The notes beneath the pieces were generated by a model. The model was not told where the DNA came from. It made no database searches and was given only the letters and a program-made list of their open reading frames with translations. Both the position numbers and the translations under genes were made by a program. From JAVBQJ01 sp045585875 (GTDB taxonomy: Bacteria > Verrucomicrobiota > Lentisphaeria > Victivallales > Victivallaceae), in assembly GCA_045585875.1 (NCBI GenBank), contig JAZMZH010000005.1:1-64000 (forward strand): a stretch of 64,000 bases of DNA, written 5' to 3'. Numbering within the stretch: the stretch's first letter is position 1; each line of letters begins with the position of its first letter. Positions 7,186-15,666 of this stretch are shown piece after piece.

Positions 7186-9110
7186 ACAAGATTACGAACA
7201 AAGCCGACCTGATGGCCGCATACGAGGCCGCCAAAGGCAAACTGGCTCTGCGTCTCGCGGCGGCCAAAACCGATTCCAAAAAGAAAGACATCCTGATCTG
7301 CGGCGATACCGGCTGTCTGGTTTCCAACAGCCAGGAGATCATCGCCAATCTCCGCGCCGAAGTCAAGGCCGCGGGGCTCGAGAAGGATGTGAATGTCATC
7401 CAGACCGGCTGCTTCGGTTTCTGCGCGCAGGGCCCGATCGTCAAGATCATGCCGGACAATGTCTTTTATGTGAAGGTCACGCCGGAAGACGCCAAAGACA
7501 TCGTCAAACAGCACATCGTCGGCCACAAGCTCGTCGAGCGTCTGGTCTACGTCGAACCCACGCTCAACGCCCAGATCACCGACTATCAGCAGATGCCCTT
7601 TTACAAGAAACAGATGCGCATCGCTCTGCGCAACTGCGGTCTGATCGCCGAGGAGAATATCGAGGAATACATCGCCGCCGAGGGCTTCCAGGGCCTCGCC
7701 AAGGCGCTGACCGAAATGACCCCCGCCGAAGTCGTCCAGGAGGTTCTGGACTCCGGTCTCTGCGGCCGCGGCGGCGCGGGCTTCCCCACCGGTATGAAAT
7801 GGAAGATCGCCGCCGGCGTCCAGGCGGATGAAAAATACATCGTCTGCAATGCCGACGAGGGCGACCCCGGCGCATTCATGGACCGCTCCATCATGGAGGG
7901 CGATCCCGCCAGCGTCGTCGAGGCGATGGCGATCGGCGCCTACGCGATCGGCGCTCATCAGGGACTCGTCTACATCCGCGCCGAGTATCCGCTGGCGGTT
8001 TCCCGGCTGCAGCTGGCGATCGACCAGGCGCGCGGACTCGGGCTGCTGGGCAAGAACATCCTCGGTACGGACTTCTCGTTCGACATCGAGATCAAACTCG
8101 GCGCGGGCGCCTTTGTCTGCGGCGAGGAGACGGCGCTGATCCACTCCATGGAGGGCCAGCGCGGCGAACCCACCACCAAACCGCCTTTCCCGGCGAACAT
8201 CGGCGGCGGCTACTGGGGCTGCTCCACCAACGTCAACAACGTCGAGACCTACGCTTCGATCCCGATCATTCTGCGCAAGGGCGCCGAGTGGTACAGCAAG
8301 ATCGGAAACTGGAAGATCGAACGCGATGAGAAGGGCCACTGGGTCAAGACCATCTCCGGCAATGCCGGCACCAAGGTCTTCGCCCTGGCGGGTCAGGTCA
8401 ACAACGTGGGTCTGGTCGAAGTCCCGATGGGCACCACTCTCCGCGAGATCATCTTCGAGATCGGCGGCGGCATCGTCGGCGGCAGAGAGTTCAAGGCCGT
8501 GCAGACCGGCGGACCCTCCGGCGGCTGCATCACCAAGGAAAATCTGGATACCCCGATCGACTACAGTTCGCTGATGCGCATCGGTTCGATGATGGGTTCC
8601 GGCGGTATGATCGTCCTCTCCGTCAAGGACTGCATGCCCGCGATGGCGAAATTCTACCTCGGATTCACCAAGGACGAGTCCTGCGGCAAGTGCACTCCGT
8701 GCCGCATCGGCACCCGCCGCATGCTCGAAATGCTCGAGAGCATCTGCGACGGCAATGCGGACGAAAACACCCTCGCCGAACTTGAGGACCTCGCCAATAC
8801 CGTGAAGGACACCGCGCTGTGCGGACTGGGGCAGACCGCTCCGAATCCGATCCTCGCGACCTTGCGCTACTTCCGCGACGAGTACATCGCGCATGTCCGC
8901 GACAAGAAGTGCCCCGCGGGCACCTGCACCAAACTCTATCAGCTCGTCATCACCGATGCCTGCAAGGGCTGCACCAAGTGCGCCCGCAACTGCCCGGTGG
9001 GCGCCATCACGGGCGCGGTCAAGCAGCAGCACGTCATCGATCAGTCCAAGTGCATCAAGTGCAACGCCTGTATTGATGCGTGCCCGTTCAAGGCCATCGT
9101 CAAGAAATAG
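7182..9110 (+). CDS. hydB: Hydrogenase NuoF-like flavoprotein subunit (HydB type)
   Basis: A 642-residue NADH-binding FMN subunit. It has an N-terminal thioredoxin-like [2Fe-2S] domain (CGDTGC and GCFGFCAQGP), a NuoF core starting near residue 196 with GRGGAGFPTG and continuing with NADEGDPGAFMD and GAGAFVCGEETA, an SLBB region, an ESCGKCTPCR [4Fe-4S] site near 498-507, and two C-terminal ferredoxin-type [4Fe-4S] motifs (CKGCTKCARNCP, CIKCNACIDACP). This is the layout of HydB from electron-bifurcating [FeFe]-hydrogenases such as that of Thermotoga. It should be the site of NAD(H) chemistry and the flavin-based split of electrons. Confidence 0.93.
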   Translation: MNKITNKADLMAAYEAAKGKLALRLAAAKTDSKKKDILICGDTGCLVSNSQEIIANLRAEVKAAGLEKDVNVIQTGCFGFCAQGPIVKIMPDNVFYVKVTPEDAKDIVKQHIVGHKLVERLVYVEPTLNAQITDYQQMPFYKKQMRIALRNCGLIAEENIEEYIAAEGFQGLAKALTEMTPAEVVQEVLDSGLCGRGGAGFPTGMKWKIAAGVQADEKYIVCNADEGDPGAFMDRSIMEGDPASVVEAMAIGAYAIGAHQGLVYIRAEYPLAVSRLQLAIDQARGLGLLGKNILGTDFSFDIEIKLGAGAFVCGEETALIHSMEGQRGEPTTKPPFPANIGGGYWGCSTNVNNVETYASIPIILRKGAEWYSKIGNWKIERDEKGHWVKTISGNAGTKVFALAGQVNNVGLVEVPMGTTLREIIFEIGGGIVGGREFKAVQTGGPSGGCITKENLDTPIDYSSLMRIGSMMGSGGMIVLSVKDCMPAMAKFYLGFTKDESCGKCTPCRIGTRRMLEMLESICDGNADENTLAELEDLANTVKDTALCGLGQTAPNPILATLRYFRDEYIAHVRDKKCPAGTCTKLYQLVITDACKGCTKCARNCPVGAITGAVKQQHVIDQSKCIKCNACIDACPFKAIVKK

Positions 9111-9122
9111 GAGATCATCGCC

Positions 9123-10925
9123 ATGGCAAACGTTAAAGTAATCATCAACGGGAAGACCGTCGAGGTTCCCGCCGGCGCAACCATTCTTGACGCCGCGAAT
9201 AAAATCAACGTCCACATCCCGACGCTGTGCTACTGTCCCGATCTGGGCTGCGGCGTCGCCAACAAGCCCGCCAGCTGCCGTCTCTGCCTCGTCGAGGCGA
9301 CCGGCATCCGTCCGCGCCCGGTGCTCGTGCCGGCCTGCGCCACCCCGCTTTCGCGCGACGGCGTCGAGGTCTGGACCAATTCGGCGCGTGCGATGAAGGC
9401 GCGCCGCACCGTGCTGGAGCTGCTGCTCTCCGACCACCCGCAGAACTGTCTGACCTGCGCCAAAAACCAGGAGTGCGAACTTCAGAAGCTGGCCGCCGAG
9501 TTCGGCATCCGCGAGATCTCCTATCAGGGCGAGCGCAACCGCTATCCGGTGGACCAGTCCGCCGCCATTATGCGCGACCTGACCAAGTGCATCATGTGCC
9601 GCCGCTGCGAGACCGTCTGCAACAAGGTCCAGACGGTGGGCGTCCTCACCGGCAACGGCCGCGGCTTCCCCGCCAAGGTCGGCACCGCGTCGATGATCCC
9701 GCTGGCGGATTCGAACTGCACCTTTTGCGGTCAGTGCGTGAATGTCTGTCCGGTGGGCGCGATCGTCGGCGTCTCCTACACCAAGCAGGTGATGGCGGCG
9801 CTCAATGATCCGAAGAAGACCGTGGTGGTCAGCACCGCTCCCGCCGTCCGCGTCGCGGTCGGTCAGGAGTTCGGCTTCAAGCCGGGCCAGCCCGTGACCG
9901 GCAAGCTCGTCGCCGGACTGCGCGCGCTGGGCTTCAAGAAGGTTTTCGACACCGACTTCGCCGCCGACCTCACCATCATGGAAGAGGGCAACGAACTGGT
10001 CGGCCGCGTCAAGAAGTTCATCGAAGCGACCAAAGCGGGCAAGTCCGCCGCCGATGCGTCGCTTCAGGCTCAGCTGCCGATCCTGACCAGCTGCTGCCCC
10101 GGCTGGATCAACTTCCTCGAACATCACTTCCCGGATCTGCTGGACATCCCGTCCAGCTGCAAGTCTCCGCAGCAGATGTTCGGCGCCATCACCAAGACCT
10201 ACTACGCCGAAAAGATCGGCGTCAAGCCCGAGGATCTGGTCGTCGTCTCCGTGATGCCCTGCCAGGCGAAGAAGTACGAAGCGGCGCGTCCGGAGTTCTC
10301 CCCGAACGGCATCCGCGACATCGACTACGTCGTCACCACCCGCGAACTGGTCCGGCTCTTCCACGAGGCGGGCATCAACCTCGCCAACCTCGAGGATGAG
10401 GATTACGACAGCCCGCTGGGCGAATCCACCGGCGCGAGCGTAATCTTCGGCGTGACGGGCGGCGTGCTCGAAGCCGCGCTCCGTTCCGTCCACACGATCC
10501 TCACCGGCGAGAACCTCGCCGGCGACGCGATCAACTTCCGCGCGGTCCGCGGTCTGGACGGCGTCAAGGAGGCCAAGGTCGAAGTCGCTCCGGGCGTCAG
10601 CGTGAACGTCGCCGTCGCCTCCGGTCTGGGCAATACCCGCAAGGTGCTGGACATGGTCCGCAAGGACCGCACCCGCTTCCAGGCGATCGAGATCATGGCG
10701 TGTCCCGGCGGATGCATCAACGGCGGCGGTCAGCCCTACATCCACGGCAGCCGCGCCGAGGCGCTGCAGCGCCGGATGGAAGGCCTCTACGCCGAGGATT
10801 GCGGCAAGCAGATCCGTCTCTCGCACGAGAATCCCGACATCAAGAAGCTCTATGAAGAGTTTCTGGGCACTCCGGGCAGCGAAAAGGCGCATCATCTGCT
10901 CCATACCGTCTACCACACCAAGTAG
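9123..10925 (+). CDS. hydA: [FeFe]-hydrogenase catalytic subunit
   Basis: A 600-residue group A [FeFe]-hydrogenase. The order is a plant-type [2Fe-2S] domain (residues 1-80), a His/Cys [4Fe-4S] motif (HPQNCLTC...C), two ferredoxin clusters (CIMCRRCETVC, CTFCGQCVNVCP), then the H-cluster domain with all three signatures: TSCCPGW at 322-328, MPCQAKK from 378, and MACPGGC ending at Cys531, followed by INGGGQP. A C-terminal small-subunit region (LYEEFLGTPGS) is fused. It makes or consumes H2 and forms the trimer with the two genes upstream. No maturase gene (hydE, F or G) is in this window, so they must lie elsewhere. Confidence 0.96.
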   Translation: MANVKVIINGKTVEVPAGATILDAANKINVHIPTLCYCPDLGCGVANKPASCRLCLVEATGIRPRPVLVPACATPLSRDGVEVWTNSARAMKARRTVLELLLSDHPQNCLTCAKNQECELQKLAAEFGIREISYQGERNRYPVDQSAAIMRDLTKCIMCRRCETVCNKVQTVGVLTGNGRGFPAKVGTASMIPLADSNCTFCGQCVNVCPVGAIVGVSYTKQVMAALNDPKKTVVVSTAPAVRVAVGQEFGFKPGQPVTGKLVAGLRALGFKKVFDTDFAADLTIMEEGNELVGRVKKFIEATKAGKSAADASLQAQLPILTSCCPGWINFLEHHFPDLLDIPSSCKSPQQMFGAITKTYYAEKIGVKPEDLVVVSVMPCQAKKYEAARPEFSPNGIRDIDYVVTTRELVRLFHEAGINLANLEDEDYDSPLGESTGASVIFGVTGGVLEAALRSVHTILTGENLAGDAINFRAVRGLDGVKEAKVEVAPGVSVNVAVASGLGNTRKVLDMVRKDRTRFQAIEIMACPGGCINGGGQPYIHGSRAEALQRRMEGLYAEDCGKQIRLSHENPDIKKLYEEFLGTPGSEKAHHLLHTVYHTK

Positions 10926-10946
10926 TGCGCGGCAGCGTATGAGCAC

Positions 10947-10984
10947 GGGTCCCGTGATCCTCCAGGGGGTCGCGGGACCCTGAT
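10947..10984 (+). terminator. Stem-loop after hydA
   Basis: GGGTCCCG (10947-10954) pairs with CGGGACCC (10973-10980), followed by TGATTTT. The T-tract is broken, so the terminator call is moderate. Confidence 0.55.
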
Positions 10985-11092
10985 TTTCAGGTCCAACGCC
11001 GATGCGCGGCGGGACGGCCGCGCCCGGACCGCGGCTTGAAAATATTGATTTCCGTGATAAATTAATGCTGTTGCGAGCGTCATTTTCAGACA

Positions 11093-11935
11093 GTGAGGTG
11101 CAGAGTGGATATTTCATCCCGCATGGTGTCGGATGAGTTTGATCCGGAGGTGATGCGTTATGCTTCATCCTGGTGCTGGCTGAGGAGTGATTTTGCCGGC
11201 GAGTACGACGAACTGCTGCGGTCCGGAGCGTTGCGCGAGGACGGCGGCGGCGAGGTGATCTGGGAGACCCGCAAGAAGTTCGTGCTGAAATTGACCGCGT
11301 CCTCCGGGCGGACGATCGCCTTTAAGAGCTACCGGCGGATGCGCAAGTGGATCTATCTGCTGCATCCCACGCCCACCGCCCGGGAAGCCGTCAATTTTCA
11401 GCGTCTCGCGGCGCTGGGAGTGCCTATGGTCGAACTGCTGGGCGTCGGCGAGATCCGCCGCCGGTTTCAGCCGGAAAAGGCTTTTTTGGTGACCGAGTTC
11501 GCACTGGGGTTCCGGGACGGCCGGAGTTTCTGCCCGGGCGGAGAAATGGCCGGGGAGGAGGAGCTGCGCCGGGAATTCTGCATCCGGAATTTCCGTCTGC
11601 TGGCCCGTCTCCACGATCACGGCATCGTTCACGGGGGCTTTACTCCGGCCAATGAATTGTGGCGGCCGCTCTCCGAGCCCGACGGAAACGGCAGCCGCAT
11701 GGAGCTGGCGTGGATCGACGTGGCCACCTGCCGCCGGTGCACGGCGGGAGGATTGCAGAGGCTCATCCCGGATGATTTCGCCAATTTCATGCGTTTCTTC
11801 GATTTTTCCGCGGAAGAGCGTCTCGCGCTTTTGCGGGAATACTGCGAAGCGGCCGAGATCGTCCGTTTCTCGCCCGGGGAGCTGGCCGAGGCGGTGGATC
11901 GGGCTCTGGCGGCGAGGAAGAAAAAACGGAAATGA
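11093..11935 (+). CDS. Kdo/WaaP-like lipopolysaccharide kinase family protein, catalytic Asp missing
   Basis: About 280 residues with a protein-kinase-like fold as in KdkA/WaaP/InaA-type LPS kinases: IAFKSYRR (ATP-site Lys), FQRLAALGVP (helix C region), LLARLHDHGIVHGGFTPAN (catalytic loop) and WIDVA (metal-binding Asp). In the catalytic loop the usual HGD is HGG, so the proton-accepting Asp is absent. It may be a pseudokinase, or use an altered mechanism. The start is not settled: GTG 11093, GTG 11105 just after GAGGTG, and ATG 11123 are all in frame. A promoter TTGAAA at 11036 with TAAATT downstream is plausible. It is monocistronic. Confidence 0.65.
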   Translation: MRCRVDISSRMVSDEFDPEVMRYASSWCWLRSDFAGEYDELLRSGALREDGGGEVIWETRKKFVLKLTASSGRTIAFKSYRRMRKWIYLLHPTPTAREAVNFQRLAALGVPMVELLGVGEIRRRFQPEKAFLVTEFALGFRDGRSFCPGGEMAGEEELRREFCIRNFRLLARLHDHGIVHGGFTPANELWRPLSEPDGNGSRMELAWIDVATCRRCTAGGLQRLIPDDFANFMRFFDFSAEERLALLREYCEAAEIVRFSPGELAEAVDRALAARKKKRK

Positions 11936-11947
11936 GACGCCCTCCCG

Positions 11948-11965
11948 GGCGGAGTGAGCTCCGCC
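11948..11965 (+). terminator. GC-rich hairpin after the kinase-like gene
   Basis: GGCGGAG and CTCCGCC form a perfect 7-bp stem around TGAG. There is no T-tract, so it may only protect the mRNA end. Confidence 0.3.
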
Positions 11966-12034
11966 TCCGGAGTGCGGCGGATTGATGATTTCGGATTTTT
12001 ATGGATTGAGCGTAATAAAAGGGGATTTCGGTTT

Positions 12035-12661
12035 ATGAGTGCGTCCTATCTGATCGGTCTGGCGGTGAAGATTTTTCTGCTGCTGACGCCATTTTTCGTG
12101 CTTTCGGTTTTTGTTTCCAACTATTCCGGGATGGAGAAAGCCGCACGCAAGAATCTGGCGCTGCGCACCGGTCTGGCGGTGATGATCGCCAGCGTGGTCT
12201 TTTATCTCCTGGGGGAGGCCATTTTTCAATGTCTGGGGATTTCGCTGAACGCATTCCGCATCGGCGCCGGACTGGTGCTGATGCTGAACGGCATCGACAT
12301 GGTGCGGAGTTCGCTCCCCAAAAACCGTCAGGTGGAGATCGGCGGGGATTCGGCGATCGTTCCTCTGGCCATTCCCACTACCGTGGGGCCCGGCACCATC
12401 GGCACCCTGCTGGTCCTGGGCGCGAACGGCGCGGAAAGGGCGGCGCAGGCCGGGGTGTCCTCGATGTTCTTCAAAGGGATTGAAGTGGGAGTGATCGCGC
12501 TGGCCGGGTGCGGCGTCGGGATCATCCTGTACTTTTCCGACGGCGTCAGCAGACTGCTGAAGGAGAACGGCGTCAAGATCCTGAGCAAACTCACCGGCAT
12601 GTACATCGTCGCGCTGGCCGCCCAGATCATCTTTGACGGCGTGGCCGGATTTCTGAGTTAG
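12035..12661 (+). CDS. MarC-family (UPF0056) integral membrane protein
   Basis: A 208-residue membrane protein with five to six hydrophobic helices. Typical MarC features are TPFFVLSVFVS near the first helix, GLAVMIASVVFYLLGE, FRIGAGLVLMLNGIDM, and the conserved IPTTVGPGTIG loop. AAAGGGG precedes the ATG at 12035; upstream in-frame starts lack a ribosome site. MarC proteins were once linked to antibiotic resistance but their real role is unknown, and some relatives are proposed amino-acid or quinone-linked exporters. No partner gene is evident. Confidence 0.85.
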   Translation: MSASYLIGLAVKIFLLLTPFFVLSVFVSNYSGMEKAARKNLALRTGLAVMIASVVFYLLGEAIFQCLGISLNAFRIGAGLVLMLNGIDMVRSSLPKNRQVEIGGDSAIVPLAIPTTVGPGTIGTLLVLGANGAERAAQAGVSSMFFKGIEVGVIALAGCGVGIILYFSDGVSRLLKENGVKILSKLTGMYIVALAAQIIFDGVAGFLS

Positions 12662-12733
12662 GCCGCTCCGGGGCGGGTGCAAAAATGAGCGCCTCGCCAG
12701 CCCATGTTTCCCCGCATCCGCTCCAAGGGCTGA

Positions 12734-12900
12734 GCACAAAAAAGGCCCGGCTCCTTTCCTGAGGTTTTCCGGGCACAAAAAAGGGACAGGCCTTCCGATG
12801 CGGGTTTTCCGGGCACAAAAAGGGACAGGCCTCCCGATGCGGGTTTCCCAGGCACAAAAAAAGGGACAGGCTTCCCGATGCAGGTTTTCCGGGCACAAAA
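12734..12900 (-). repeat. Array of four 39-41 bp terminator-like repeats
   Basis: GCACAAAA begins units at 12734, 12773, 12813, 12852 and a fifth partial at 12893, giving periods of 39, 40, 39 and 41. Read on the minus strand each unit has a short GGGA...TCCC-type stem followed by a run of five to seven T. The last unit merges with the strong terminator of the small basic protein. Poly-A length differs between units. Units are contiguous with no spacers. Confidence 0.8.
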
Positions 12901-12927
12901 AAAGGGACTGCCGTTCGCGGCAGCCCC
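12900..12927 (-). terminator. Intrinsic terminator of the small basic protein gene
   Basis: On the minus strand GGCTGCCG, loop CGAA, CGGCAGTCC, then seven T. It starts 25 bases after the stop codon. Confidence 0.85.
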
Positions 12928-12951
12928 CTGCGAAAACGTCGGAAACCCCGA

Positions 12952-13104
12952 TTACTCGATCGGCTTGGTCTTGGGCAGTCCGAGCACCTTGTCCTCGGAG
13001 ATGCGCTTCTCGGCCAGCAGCAGATCGATGCGTTCAAAACGTTTCATGACATTGCGCTTTTTGCGGATCTTGCCGCCGACGCGCAGACTGGGATGCTGGG
13101 ACAT
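12952..13104 (-). CDS. Small basic protein, Verrucomicrobia/Chlamydiae type
   Basis: A 50-residue, strongly basic protein beginning MSQHPSLRVGGKIRKKRNV, then MKRFERIDLL and ending LGLPKTKPIE. Its size, the SLR start, the KKRNVM...RxERI core and the GLPKxK end match the small basic protein family found in Verrucomicrobia, Chlamydiae and Planctomycetes (I recall it as TIGR04137), whose role is not known but which may bind RNA or ribosomes. AGAGGTG lies upstream of the ATG. It has its own strong terminator, so it is a single-gene unit. It is too short for many gene finders. Confidence 0.85.
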   Translation of the reverse strand: MSQHPSLRVGGKIRKKRNVMKRFERIDLLLAEKRISEDKVLGLPKTKPIE

Positions 13105-13189
13105 TTTTTCACCTCTGTATGTTCATCGCTTGTTGAATATCGAATGATACGCCTATTAATATGCCATCAATTTCGGGAAAAGCAAATAA

Positions 13190-13243
13190 GTTATGTAAAA
13201 AAATAACAGAATCATTAGAAAAAAGGCGATACCGTGGTATATT
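13190..13243 (+). promoter_or_regulatory. Promoter of the transhydrogenase-like operon, with inverted repeat
   Basis: TTAGAA (13215-13220) and TATATT (13238-13243) with a 17-base spacer. Just upstream GTTAT (13190-13194) and ATAAC (13203-13207) form an 18-bp inverted repeat with an A-rich centre, similar in form to Rex sites of the TTGTTA type. Rex control of this operon is an inference. Confidence 0.45.
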
Positions 13244-13286
13244 ATTCGGAATGGAATTCTCATCGCTGCAAACCAGAAAGGTGCTT

Positions 13287-13754
13287 ATGAATTACGAATA
13301 CATCCATGAGATCGAGCCCGTGCGCGGCAATCTCATCAAGGCTCTGCAGGTCATACAGGAGCACGAGGGATATATTTCCGATGACGCCATCCGCGCCGCC
13401 GCGAAATACTTTTCGCTGCCGGAGGTGGAGGTGGAGGGCGTGGTCACTTTTTACGCCAAATTCAAGCGCACCCGTCCCGGGAAGTATCGTCTGACCTTCT
13501 GCGACGGCACCGCCTGCCACGTCAAGAAATCCCATTCTCTGCTGGACGCGGTCGAGCGGAAACTCCACATCAATCCCGATACGAAGCCCTCCACCGACGA
13601 TTACCTCTTTTCGGTGGAGCGGGTGAGCTGTCTCGGCGCCTGCGGCATGGCCCCCGTGATGCAGCTGAACGAGAAACTCTACGGCATGCTCACGCCCGCC
13701 AAGGTGGAAAAGATGATCGACGACATTATCGCCAAGGAGAAGATCCATGAATAA
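13287..13754 (+). CDS. NuoE-like [2Fe-2S] subunit, second copy
   Basis: A 155-residue paralogue of the hydrogenase NuoE-like subunit. It keeps the ligands FCDGTACHVK (Cys-x4-Cys) and SCLGACGMAP (Cys-x3-Cys) and the VVTFYAKFKRTRPG segment. GAAAGG precedes the ATG at 13287; longer in-frame starts reach back over the promoter and are rejected. It overlaps the next gene by 8 bases. With the following two genes it makes a complex with no hydrogenase subunit, most like the transhydrogenase StnABC of Sporomusa. Confidence 0.88.
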   Translation: MNYEYIHEIEPVRGNLIKALQVIQEHEGYISDDAIRAAAKYFSLPEVEVEGVVTFYAKFKRTRPGKYRLTFCDGTACHVKKSHSLLDAVERKLHINPDTKPSTDDYLFSVERVSCLGACGMAPVMQLNEKLYGMLTPAKVEKMIDDIIAKEKIHE

Positions 13755-15648
13755 GATCCTCACTGATCTCGAGGCCGTGAAGCGGGAATTCGACAGCCGG
13801 ACCGCGGTCCTGGCCCACCGCATCATCCTCTGCGCCGGCAGCAACTGCGCGGCCAACGGCTCCCTGGAGGTCCGGGAGGCTTTTCAGCAGGCTTTGACCG
13901 AGGCGGGGGTGCCGCTGACGGTGGAACTTTACAAGGACGACACCAAAGGCTGCACCTACCTTTCCAAATCCGGATGCCAGGGCTTCTGCCAGATGGGGCC
14001 GAACCTCTATATCGAGCCCGAGCACGTCCACTATGTGCGGGTCAGGACTTCCGATGTCCGCGAGATCGTTGAAAAGACCATTCTCAAGGGCGAGGTCGTG
14101 GAGCGTCTGCTCTACCGGGATCCCGCCAGCGGCAAGGTCTGCCGCAGCAACGACGAAATCCCCTTTTACAACCGCCAGAAACGGGTGGTGCTCGCCAACT
14201 CCGCCATCGAGCCCGGAGATCCCGCCGAATACATCGCCGGCGGCGGCTACTTCGGCGCCCGCAAGGCCATTCTGGAGATGACGCCGGAGGAAATCTGCTC
14301 CACGGTGCTGGCTTCGGGCCTCCGGGGCCGCGGCGGCGCGGGATTTCCCACCGGGCGCAAGTGGCAGTTCGCCCTGGCCAGCCCGGGCAGTGACAAATAC
14401 ATCGTCTGCAACGGGGACGAGGGGGACCCGGGGGCGTTCATGGACCGTCTGGTCATGGAGGTTTCCCCCCACTCGGTGATCGAGGGCATGATGATCGCGG
14501 GACGGGCCATCGGCGCTTCCCGCGGCGTGGCCTACATCCGCGCCGAATATCCCCTGGCGGTGCGGCGGATGCGCGAAGCCGCCCTGGCGGCCCGGGAGGC
14601 CGGACTGCTGGGAAAGAACATCTTCGGCAGCGATTTTGATTTTGACGTCACGGTGATGGAGGGGGCGGGAGCTTTTGTCTGCGGCGAGGAGACCGCTCTG
14701 ATCGCCAGCGTCGAGGGGATGCGCGGGATTCCCCGGCCCAAGCCGCCTTTCCCGGCGCAGAAGGGCCTCTACGCCAAGCCCACGGTCATCAACAATGTGG
14801 AGACGCTGGCCAACGTGCCCGTCGTCATCCGCAACGGCGTCGAAGCCTATCGTTCGGTGGGGCCGGAGAACTCTCCCGGCACCAAGACTTTCGCATTGAC
14901 CGGCCATGTGGCCACTTCGGGTCTGATCGAGGTGCCCTTCGGCACCACGCTCCGGGAGATCGTCCACAATATCGGCGGCGGCGTCACCGACAACCGGGGC
15001 AAGGTCACCGGACGGGATTTCAAGGCGGTGCAGATCGGCGGTCCCTCCGGCGGCTGTCTGACGCCGGAGATGCTGGATCTCCCCATCGACTACGATTCGC
15101 TGAAGAGCGTGGGGGCGATGGTCGGCTCCGGCGGCATGGTGGTGATCAACGATCAGACCTGCATCGTGAAGATCGCCCGATTTTTCATGCAGTTCTCCCA
15201 GAACGAATCCTGCGGGAAGTGCACTTTTTGCCGGGTCGGCACCAAGCGGATGCTGGAGATTCTGGACAAGATCATCGCCGGAAAAGGCGTGCCGGAGGAT
15301 CTGGACAAGCTGGAGGACCTGGCCCGGAAGATCAAGGTTTCGGCTTTCTGCGGACTGGGGCAGACCGCGCCCAATCCGATTCTCTCGACGCTCCGTCACT
15401 TCCGGGAGGAGTACCTCGCCCATGTGGTTGAGAAGCGCTGTCCCACCGGCGAATGCGAAGCTCTGATCGACCTGGAGATCGACCCGGAGAAATGCGTCCG
15501 GTGCGGTCTCTGCATCCGCCGCTGTCCGGTGGGGGCCGTCGGTCCCGACTTCAGGATCGACCCGGAGAAGTGCACCCGCTGCAAATCCTGCGCCGAAGCC
15601 TGCCCGAAACAGGCCATCCTCAGGATTTCCCCCCGTAAGAGCCATTGA
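13747..15648 (+). CDS. NuoF-like NADH-binding flavoprotein subunit, second copy
   Basis: A 633-residue paralogue of HydB with the same domain order: N-terminal thioredoxin-like part (CAGSNC, GCQGFCQMGP), FMN/NADH core from GRGGAGFPTG near 194 through GDEGDPGAFMD and CGEETALIAS, ESCGKCTFCR near 488, and two C-terminal [4Fe-4S] motifs (CVRCGLCIRRCP, CTRCKSCAEACP). It should handle NAD(H) in the complex. Sequence is clearly diverged from the hydrogenase copy, so the two sets are functional paralogues rather than a recent duplication. Confidence 0.9.
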   Translation: MNKILTDLEAVKREFDSRTAVLAHRIILCAGSNCAANGSLEVREAFQQALTEAGVPLTVELYKDDTKGCTYLSKSGCQGFCQMGPNLYIEPEHVHYVRVRTSDVREIVEKTILKGEVVERLLYRDPASGKVCRSNDEIPFYNRQKRVVLANSAIEPGDPAEYIAGGGYFGARKAILEMTPEEICSTVLASGLRGRGGAGFPTGRKWQFALASPGSDKYIVCNGDEGDPGAFMDRLVMEVSPHSVIEGMMIAGRAIGASRGVAYIRAEYPLAVRRMREAALAAREAGLLGKNIFGSDFDFDVTVMEGAGAFVCGEETALIASVEGMRGIPRPKPPFPAQKGLYAKPTVINNVETLANVPVVIRNGVEAYRSVGPENSPGTKTFALTGHVATSGLIEVPFGTTLREIVHNIGGGVTDNRGKVTGRDFKAVQIGGPSGGCLTPEMLDLPIDYDSLKSVGAMVGSGGMVVINDQTCIVKIARFFMQFSQNESCGKCTFCRVGTKRMLEILDKIIAGKGVPEDLDKLEDLARKIKVSAFCGLGQTAPNPILSTLRHFREEYLAHVVEKRCPTGECEALIDLEIDPEKCVRCGLCIRRCPVGAVGPDFRIDPEKCTRCKSCAEACPKQAILRISPRKSH

Positions 15649-15666
15649 AATAGAGAGTTGCCTATT

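Noticed and set aside
6954..11168. Reverse-strand open frame of about 1400 codons
   Set aside because: It is the antisense of hydC, hydB and hydA, kept open by GC-rich codon pattern; the product is repetitive and unlike any protein.
12734..12900. Possible CRISPR array
   Set aside because: Units of about 40 bp follow each other without unique spacers and carry variable A-runs.
12627..13037. Reverse frame coding PFFVPGKP-type repeated peptides
   Set aside because: It is only the terminator-like repeat array read as protein; unit lengths of 39-41 break the frame and the true gene there is the 50-residue protein.
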